Shown: piece by piece, positions 57,944 to 64,000 of the stretch
Numbering within the stretch: the stretch's first letter is position 1
Layout: each line of letters begins with the position of its first letter
Assembly: GCF_002915575.1 (NCBI RefSeq)
Contig: NZ_PQGD01000013.1
Span: 62,001-126,000, forward strand
Origin: Superficieibacter electus
Lineage (GTDB): Bacteria; Pseudomonadota; Gammaproteobacteria; Enterobacterales; Enterobacteriaceae
Direction: 5' to 3'
DNA: 64,000 nucleotides
Position numbers and translations under genes: made by a program
Notes under the pieces: model-generated
Told to the model about the DNA's origin: nothing
Database searches by the model: none
Seen by the model: only the letters and a program-made list of their open reading frames with translations

Positions 57944-60373
57944 GTGTCCTCATTACCGGTTGCTGCCGTCCTTTCCGAACTGCTTAGTGCGCTAAAAACC
58001 GCGTCGCAGATTTTACTTAATGCGCCTACCGGGGCGGGAAAATCGACGTGGCTACCGCTCCAGTTGTTACAGCAGGGGGACATTAACGGACGTATTATTG
58101 TGCTGGAGCCGCGTCGTCTGGCGGCGCGTAACGTTGCACAACGGCTTGCAGAACTGCTCGATGAAAAACCGGGCCAAACGGTAGGTTATCGAATGCGCGC
58201 CGAAAGCTGCGTGAGCTCCCGGACCCGGCTTGAGGTCGTTACCGAAGGGGTTCTGACGCGGATGATCCAGCGCGATCCTGAGCTGACCGATGTGGGGCTG
58301 GTGATCCTCGATGAATTCCACGAGCGCAGTTTGCAGGCCGATCTGGCGCTGGCGCTGCTGCTGGACGTTCAGCAGGGGCTACGCGACGATCTTAAACTGC
58401 TGATCATGTCCGCAACGCTTGATAATACGCGCTTACAGGCCCTGCTACCGGATGCACCGGTAATTTCCTGTGAAGGCCGCACATTTGCGGTGGAGCGCCG
58501 CTATCAGCCGCTGGCGGTAAATCTGCGGTTTGTTGAAGCCGTAGCCGTCACCGTTGCTGAACTCCTGCGGGCGGAAAGCGGCTCGCTGTTACTATTTTTG
58601 CCCGGTGTGGGGGAGATCCAGCGAGTGCAGGAGCAACTGGCCGAACGCGTTGCTGACGATGTGCTGCTCTGCCCACTGTATGGCGCGTTGCCCCTCTCGG
58701 CACAGCGGCAGGCCATACTTCCTGCGCCTGCCGGTAAACGCAAGGTTGTACTGGCAACGAATATTGCCGAAACCAGCCTGACGATTGAAGGTATCCGGCT
58801 GGTCGTCGATTGTGCTCAGGAGCGCGTCGCGCGTTTTGACTCGCGCACTGGCCTGACACGGCTGGTGACTCAGCGCATCAGCCAGGCGTCGATGACCCAG
58901 CGTGCCGGACGGGCCGGACGACTGGAGCCGGGGATTTGTCTGCATCTTATCAGTAAAGAGCAGGTGGAACGTGCGGCACCACAGGGAGAAGCGGAAATCC
59001 TGCACAGCGATCTCTCAGCCCTGCTGATGGAACTGTTGCAGTGGGGATGTCGTGATATTGGCTCCCTCAGTTGGCTGGATCGGCCGCCAGTAATTAACCT
59101 TGATGCTGCGCATCGCCTGCTCTCGCAACTGGGGGCGCTGGAAGGTGAACGGCTCACAGTTGCCGGGCAACGAATGGCGACGCTCGGCAGCGATCCGCGT
59201 CTGGCAGCGATGCTGTGCGGGGCCAATAGCGCCGATGAGCTAGCCAGTGCGGCGCTGCTGGCCGCGATCCTCGAAGAGCCGCCGCGTGGTGGCATCGCTG
59301 ATATCAACGTGGCTTTTTCACGCCGTCAATCACACTGGCAGCAGCGCAGCCAGCAATTATGCCAGCGTCTGGGCAGAAAAGGCGGCCAGCCGCAGGCGGA
59401 TTTACTCGCGCCGCTGCTGGCGAAGGGGTTTGCCGATCGCATCGCCCGTCGTCGTGGGCAGGAGGGGCGTTATCAACTGGCGAACGGCATGGGCGCGATG
59501 CTGGACGCGGATGATGTACTCAATCGTCATGAATGGCTGATAGCGCCGCTGCTATTGCAGGGGAGCGCATCGCCGGATGCGCGTATTTTGCTGGCATTAC
59601 CAGTAGATATTAGCGCCTTTATCGCGGCTTGCCCGGCGCTGGTGCAACATTCCGATACGGTGGAGTGGGACGACGCTCAGGGTACGCTGAAGGCGCTGCG
59701 GCGTCGTCAAATCGGTCAACTGACGCTGAGTGTACAGCCGCTAGCGAAACCCTCAGAGGCAGAACTACATCAGGCAATGCTTAATGGCATCCGTGACAAA
59801 GGGCTTGATGTATTAAACTGGACACCGCAGGCACAACAATTCCGTTTACGACTACACTGTGCTGCCCGCTGGCTACCAGAATATACCTGGCCGGCGGCAG
59901 ATGATGCGTCGCTTCTGGCGTCGCTGGAAAAATGGCTGTTGCCAGCGCTGGCAGGCGTTCACTCCCTGCGAGCCCTGAAGGCGGTGGATATTAGTCAGGC
60001 ATTGTGCAATCTGCTGGACTGGTCTTCCCGTCAACGGCTGGAGAGTTCGCTGCCCACGCATTACACTGTGCCGACGGGAAGCCGGATTGCCATTCGCTAT
60101 CATGAGGATAATCCTCCGGCACTGGCGGTGCGGATGCAGGAGATGTTTGGTGAAGCCAGTACGCCAGTGATTGCCGGGGGGCGCATTCCGCTGGTTCTTG
60201 AACTATTATCTCCCGCGCAGCGTCCATTGCAGATTACGCGCGATTTAAGCGCCTTCTGGCAGGGCGCGTACCGCGAGGTGCAAAAAGAGATGAAAGGGCG
60301 TTACCCGAAGCACGTCTGGCCGGACGATCCGGCGAATACCGCGCCAACGCGGCGCGTAAAAAAGTATTCGTAG
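57944..60373 (+). CDS. hrpB: ATP-dependent RNA helicase HrpB
   Basis: DEAH-box helicase of unclear role. The start is GTG at 57944 with GGAG 7 bases upstream, giving 809 residues as in E. coli (SSLPVAAVL); an ATG nine codons earlier lies before the ribosome site. Walker A APTGAGKST, the DEFH box VILDEFHERS, SATLD and the motif VI segment TQRAGRAGRLEPG are intact, followed by the HrpB-specific C-terminal region ending RYPKHVWPDDP. Confidence 0.96.
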   Translation: MSSLPVAAVLSELLSALKTASQILLNAPTGAGKSTWLPLQLLQQGDINGRIIVLEPRRLAARNVAQRLAELLDEKPGQTVGYRMRAESCVSSRTRLEVVTEGVLTRMIQRDPELTDVGLVILDEFHERSLQADLALALLLDVQQGLRDDLKLLIMSATLDNTRLQALLPDAPVISCEGRTFAVERRYQPLAVNLRFVEAVAVTVAELLRAESGSLLLFLPGVGEIQRVQEQLAERVADDVLLCPLYGALPLSAQRQAILPAPAGKRKVVLATNIAETSLTIEGIRLVVDCAQERVARFDSRTGLTRLVTQRISQASMTQRAGRAGRLEPGICLHLISKEQVERAAPQGEAEILHSDLSALLMELLQWGCRDIGSLSWLDRPPVINLDAAHRLLSQLGALEGERLTVAGQRMATLGSDPRLAAMLCGANSADELASAALLAAILEEPPRGGIADINVAFSRRQSHWQQRSQQLCQRLGRKGGQPQADLLAPLLAKGFADRIARRRGQEGRYQLANGMGAMLDADDVLNRHEWLIAPLLLQGSASPDARILLALPVDISAFIAACPALVQHSDTVEWDDAQGTLKALRRRQIGQLTLSVQPLAKPSEAELHQAMLNGIRDKGLDVLNWTPQAQQFRLRLHCAARWLPEYTWPAADDASLLASLEKWLLPALAGVHSLRALKAVDISQALCNLLDWSSRQRLESSLPTHYTVPTGSRIAIRYHEDNPPALAVRMQEMFGEASTPVIAGGRIPLVLELLSPAQRPLQITRDLSAFWQGAYREVQKEMKGRYPKHVWPDDPANTAPTRRVKKYS

Positions 60374-60383
60374 GAGCGGTTAA

Positions 60384-60682
60384 TGCCTGGTGGCGCTGCG
60401 CTTACCAGGCCTACGGGGAGAGCCTGCGGTTGGTGATGGCAATGCGTGTAAGCATCACAGGCCACACAAGGCGAAGCCGCCATCCGGCAGAAGCTGGCAG
60501 CGCGGTGGCATTAGCCTTTGTAGGCCGGATAAGGCAAGCCGCCATCCGGCAGAAGCTGGCAGTGCGGTGTCGTTAGCCTTTGTAGGCCGGATAAGGCGAA
60601 GCCGCCATCCGGCAGAAGCTGGCAGTGCGGTGTCGTTAGCCTTTGTAGGCCACACAAGGCGAAGCCGCCATCCGGCAAACAG
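60384..60682. repeat. REP/BIME array between hrpB and mrcB
   Basis: One GCCTGGTGGCG-type REP (60384-60413) is followed by four REP units ending CGCCATCCGGCA, at about 60459, 60520, 60582 and 60644, some 62 bp apart, with the spacer GAAGCTGGCAG(C/T)GCGGTG. In the first and last, GGATAAGG is replaced by CACACAAGG. The rest of the 458-bp gap up to mrcB holds a lone degenerate unit near 60715-60745 and the mrcB promoter region. Confidence 0.9.
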
Positions 60683-60831
60683 GGTAACGCGGGTTGAGTA
60701 AGTCAAAAACCGTGTCCCGGTAAGGCACAACCGTCATCCGGCTGACATAACTTTTGAGAGATTTCTTCTTTCTCCTGCGGGAGGAAGGACTGAGAATCAG
60801 GCAGTGCGCCTGAAATTTGCGGAGAGAAAGC

Positions 60832-63378
60832 ATGGCGGGGAATGACCGCGAACCGATTGGACGTAAAGGAAGACCTGCACGTCCGGTAAAACAAAAAGTA
60901 AATCGCCGTCCACAGTATGACGACGATTATGAAGACGACGAGGACGATGTGCCACCACCGCGTAAGGGCCGGGGGAAAGGTAACGGCGGCGGTGGACGCA
61001 AACGTCGCGGTAAGCGCGGTTGGCTGTGGTTGCTGCTGAAGATTTTCATTGTCTTCGTGGTGCTGTTTGCTATTTACGGTGTCTACCTGGATCAAAAAAT
61101 CCGCAGCCGCATCGACGGAAAAGTCTGGCAGCTACCCGCGGCGGTTTATGGCCGAATGGTCAACCTTGAGCCGGACATGGCCATTAGCAAAAACGAGATG
61201 ATCAAGCTGCTGACGGCCACGCAGTACCGCCAGGTCACCGCGATGACGCGTCCCGGCGAGTTTACCGTGCAGGCCAACAGCATCGAGATGATCCGCCGAC
61301 CGTTCGATTTTCCGGACAGCAAAGAGGGTCAGGTGCGCGCGCGTCTGACCTTTGACGGCGATCACCTTGAAAGCATCGAAAATATGGAGAGCCACCGCCA
61401 GTTCGGCTTCTTCCGCCTCGATCCGCGCCTGATCACCATGCTTTCATCGCCTAATGGCGAGCAGCGTCTGTTCGTGCCGCGTAACGGTTTCCCGGATCTG
61501 CTGGTGGATACGCTGCTGGCCACTGAAGACCGCCATTTCTACGAGCATGACGGTGTGAGCCTGTACTCCATCGGGCGTGCGGTGCTGGCTAACCTCACTG
61601 CCGGGCGCACCGTGCAGGGGGCCAGTACGCTGACCCAACAACTGGTGAAGAACCTGTTCCTCTCCAGCGAACGTTCTTACGTGCGTAAGGCGAACGAAGC
61701 GTACATGGCGCTGCTGATGGATGCGCGCTACAGCAAAGATCGCATTCTTGAACTGTACATGAACGAAGTGTATCTCGGTCAGAGCGGCGATAATGAGATC
61801 CGGGGCTTCCCGCTGGCAAGCCTGTACTACTTTGGCCGTCCGGTAGAAGAACTGAGCCTCGATCAGCAGGCGCTGCTGGTCGGCATGGTGAAGGGCGCGT
61901 CGATTTATAACCCATGGCGCAACCCGAAACTGGCGCTGGAGCGGCGTAATCTGGTCCTGCGCTTGCTGCAACAGCAGCAGGTGATCGACAAAGAACTGTA
62001 CGACATGCTGAGTGCCCGACCGCTGGGCGTACAGCCGCGTGGCGGGGTTATTTCACCGCAGCCCGCCTTTATGCAATTGGTACGTCAGGAGCTACAGGCG
62101 AAACTGGGCGACAAGGTTAAAGATCTCTCCGGGGTGAAGATTTTCACCACCTTTGACTCTGTGGCGCAGGATGCAGCGGAAAAAGCGGCGACTGAAGGCA
62201 TTCCGGCATTGAAGAAACAGCGTAAGCTGGCTGACCTTGAAACGGCGATGGTGGTCGTGGACCGCTTTAGCGGCGAAGTTCGGGCAATGGTCGGCGGGGC
62301 CGAGCCGCAGTTTGCGGGCTATAACCGCGCGATGCAGGCGCGCCGCTCGATAGGTTCTCTGGCGAAACCAGCGACCTATTTGACCGCGCTCAGCCAGCCG
62401 AACCGCTTCCGCCTGAATACGTGGATCGCCGATGCGCCACTGGCGTTACGTCAGCCAAACGGTCAGGTATGGTCGCCGCAGAACGACGATCATCGCTACA
62501 GCGAAAGCGGGCAGGTGATGCTGGTGGATGCGCTGACCCGCTCAATGAACGTACCGACGGTTAACCTCGGCATGACGCTCGGCCTGCCAGCGGTGACCGA
62601 GACCTGGAAAAAACTTGGCGTGCCGGAAAACCAACTGCATCCGGTGCCAGCGATGCTGCTCGGGGCGCTCAACCTGACGCCGGTTGAAGTGGCGCAGGCC
62701 TTCCAGACCATTGCCAGCGGCGGCAACCGCGCACCGCTTTCTGCACTGCGTTCGGTGATTGCGGAAGATGGCAATGTGCTGTACCAGAGTTTCCCACAGG
62801 CTGAACGTGCAGTGCCAGCGCAGGCGGCGTATATGACGCTATGGACCATGCAGCAGGTGGTGCAGCGTGGTACGGGTCGCCAGCTCGGCGCGAAGTACCC
62901 GGGGCTGCATTTGGCGGGGAAAACCGGGACCACCAATAACAACGTGGATACCTGGTTTGCCGGTATTGATGGCCGTGAAGTGGTGATCACCTGGGTTGGT
63001 CGCGATAACAACCAGCCAACGAAGCTTTACGGTGCCAGCGGCGCAATGTCTATTTATCAGCGCTACCTGACCAATCAGTCACCGATCCCGCTGGTACTGA
63101 CGCCGCCGGAAGACGTGGTAGATATGGGCGTGGATGATGGTGGTAACTTCCTGTGCAGCGGTGGTTCACGCACGTTGCCGGTATGGACGACTGACCCGAA
63201 CGCGCTTTGCCAGCAGAGTGAAATGCTGCAACAGCAGCAGCAGCAGGGCAATCCGTTTGAGCAGTCTCAGCCGCAACAACAGCAGCAACAGCAACAGCAG
63301 CAACAACCGCCTCAGCCTGAGAAGAAAGAGAGCGATGGCGTTGCCGGCTGGATTAAGGATATGTTTGGCGGTAACTAA
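60832..63378 (+). CDS. mrcB: Penicillin-binding protein 1B (bifunctional)
   Basis: Makes and crosslinks peptidoglycan. 848 residues (E. coli 844): a charged cytoplasmic tail, one membrane helix ([22 protein letters not shown]), a UB2H domain, the glycosyltransferase domain with catalytic Glu232 ([14 protein letters not shown]), and the transpeptidase with Ser509 of SLAK, SMN and KTGTT. The C-terminal tail has a glutamine-rich stretch at about residues 800-826 (CAG/CAA repeats), longer than in E. coli. The ATG at 60832 with GGAGAG upstream gives the family start MAGNDREP. Confidence 0.97.
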   Translation: MAGNDREPIGRKGRPARPVKQKVNRRPQYDDDYEDDEDDVPPPRKGRGKGNGGGGRKRRGKRGWLWLLLKIFIVFVVLFAIYGVYLDQKIRSRIDGKVWQLPAAVYGRMVNLEPDMAISKNEMIKLLTATQYRQVTAMTRPGEFTVQANSIEMIRRPFDFPDSKEGQVRARLTFDGDHLESIENMESHRQFGFFRLDPRLITMLSSPNGEQRLFVPRNGFPDLLVDTLLATEDRHFYEHDGVSLYSIGRAVLANLTAGRTVQGASTLTQQLVKNLFLSSERSYVRKANEAYMALLMDARYSKDRILELYMNEVYLGQSGDNEIRGFPLASLYYFGRPVEELSLDQQALLVGMVKGASIYNPWRNPKLALERRNLVLRLLQQQQVIDKELYDMLSARPLGVQPRGGVISPQPAFMQLVRQELQAKLGDKVKDLSGVKIFTTFDSVAQDAAEKAATEGIPALKKQRKLADLETAMVVVDRFSGEVRAMVGGAEPQFAGYNRAMQARRSIGSLAKPATYLTALSQPNRFRLNTWIADAPLALRQPNGQVWSPQNDDHRYSESGQVMLVDALTRSMNVPTVNLGMTLGLPAVTETWKKLGVPENQLHPVPAMLLGALNLTPVEVAQAFQTIASGGNRAPLSALRSVIAEDGNVLYQSFPQAERAVPAQAAYMTLWTMQQVVQRGTGRQLGAKYPGLHLAGKTGTTNNNVDTWFAGIDGREVVITWVGRDNNQPTKLYGASGAMSIYQRYLTNQSPIPLVLTPPEDVVDMGVDDGGNFLCSGGSRTLPVWTTDPNALCQQSEMLQQQQQQGNPFEQSQPQQQQQQQQQQQPPQPEKKESDGVAGWIKDMFGGN

Positions 63379-63393
63379 GCCGTAATACGTAAA

Positions 63394-63428
63394 AGCCCCC
63401 GTCTGATCACCTCAGCCGGGGGCTTTTT
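63394..63428 (+). terminator. Intrinsic terminator of mrcB
   Basis: AAGCCCCCG pairs with the segment CGGGGGCTT beyond a loop of about 16 bases, followed by a T run. A standard Rho-independent terminator. Confidence 0.9.
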
Positions 63429-63550
63429 TTATGTTTAACGGGCGTCATGCTAAGCCACACAACCCATCTGGTTATTTATTATCCCCTTAGTTTTCACAGG
63501 GTCGCATATCGCTTGCTATGCGTTCAGCGTTTCGAATATTATGCTGCCGT

Positions 63551-63583
63551 CATAATAATAATTCTCGTTTACGTTATCATTCA
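63551..63583 (+). promoter_or_regulatory. Fur-like site of fhuA
   Basis: CATAATAATAATTCTCG and the following GTTTACGTTATCATT resemble overlapping Fur hexamers (GATAAT-like) and match the region upstream of E. coli fhuA as remembered. It lies 20-50 bp before the fhuA start, so iron repression is expected. Confidence 0.65.
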
Positions 63584-63603
63584 CTTTCATCAGAGATATA
63601 CCA

Positions 63604-64000
63604 ATGGCGCGTCTTAAAACTGCTCAGCCAAACGCCTCACTGCGAAAAATCGCAGTGGTGGTAGCCACAGCGGTTAGCGGCATGTCTGTTTATGCACAGG
63701 CGGCGGTTGAACCGAAAGAAGAAACTATTACTGTCACCGCTGCACCTGCATCGCAGGAAAGTGCCTGGGGGCCAGCACCGACCATTGCCGCAAAGCGCTC
63801 AGCGACCGCAACGAAAACCGATACCCCGATTGAAAAAACGCCGCAATCCGTGTCCGTCGTCACCAGCGAAGAGATGGAAATGCATCAGTTCCAGTCGGTG
63901 AAAGAAGCGCTGGGTTATACGCCCGGCGTCACCGTCAGCAGCCGCGGCGCGTCGAATACCTATGACTTTGTCATTATCCGGGGCTTCTCCTCGGTTGGCC
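63604..64000 (+). CDS. fhuA: Ferrichrome outer-membrane receptor FhuA (partial, 5' end)
   Basis: TonB-dependent receptor for ferrichrome and a phage receptor. The window holds the first 132 codons and ends inside the gene. The signal peptide (MARLKTAQPNASLRKIAVVV, ending VYAQA) is followed by a TonB box-like EETITVTAAP and the start of the plug domain (KTDTPIEKTPQSVSVVTSEE, GVTVSSRGASNTYDF). The remainder and fhuCDB lie outside. Confidence 0.96.
   Translation, partial: MARLKTAQPNASLRKIAVVVATAVSGMSVYAQAAVEPKEETITVTAAPASQESAWGPAPTIAAKRSATATKTDTPIEKTPQSVSVVTSEEMEMHQFQSVKEALGYTPGVTVSSRGASNTYDFVIIRGFSSVG

Noticed and set aside
57871-58083. Long N-terminal extension of thpR
   Set aside because: It is antisense to the start of hrpB; the shorter form has the exact family length and N-terminus.

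Overview
The window is chromosomal DNA of an enterobacterium close to Escherichia and Salmonella. Citrobacter is the best guess, because an E. coli-like core gene order is combined with lactose genes, a citrate-fermentation cluster and Salmonella-type sti fimbriae. Species is inferred from gene content remembered from those genomes; no search was run. The backbone follows E. coli: yacL - speD/speE - yacC - cueO - gcd - hpt - can - yadG/yadH - yadI - yadE - panD/panC/panB - yad fimbriae - folK - pcnB - gluQ - dksA - sfsA - thpR/hrpB - mrcB - fhuA. DksA appears identical to the E. coli protein as I remember it.

Accessory blocks interrupt this backbone. (1) At 0.5-5.0 kb lacZ and lacY sit between yacL and speD, with an E. 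coli-like CRP site, promoter, O1 and the intragenic O2. No lacI or lacA is present, and an intrinsic terminator lies between lacZ and lacY. (2) At 9.0-19.8 kb a 94-bp REP-containing tandem array is followed by a citrate sensor/regulator pair, a 2HCT-family citrate carrier, a fumarylacetoacetate-hydrolase-family enzyme and citCDEFXG. Together these would import citrate, make and activate citrate lyase, and handle oxaloacetate. (3) At 20.05-21.32 kb an intact IS110-family element very close to IS621 lies inside a REP sequence. Its ends, CT cores, transposase active-site residues and a bridge RNA of about 179 nt can all be read, and the guide segments of the RNA match both the element ends and the site it occupies.

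(4) From 27.4 to 52.7 kb there are three chaperone-usher fimbrial operons, all on the minus strand: sti (between yadH and yadI), an extra yad-like operon (between yadE and panD), and the ordinary yad operon (between panB and folK). The extra operon has the same order as yad but carries a tandem duplication of the two-gene yadM-yadL block.

Intergenic DNA is rich in REP/BIME repeats (after cueO, citG, hpt, panC, hrpB and stiA). A second, MITE-like dispersed repeat occurs at three places, one of which supplies the stop codon of yadI. Other readable control signals are a CueR-type promoter for cueO, CRP-like sites for lac, cit, gcd/hpt and yad, a Fur-like site for fhuA, and the rare AUU start of pcnB. 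No tRNA, rRNA or CRISPR array was seen.
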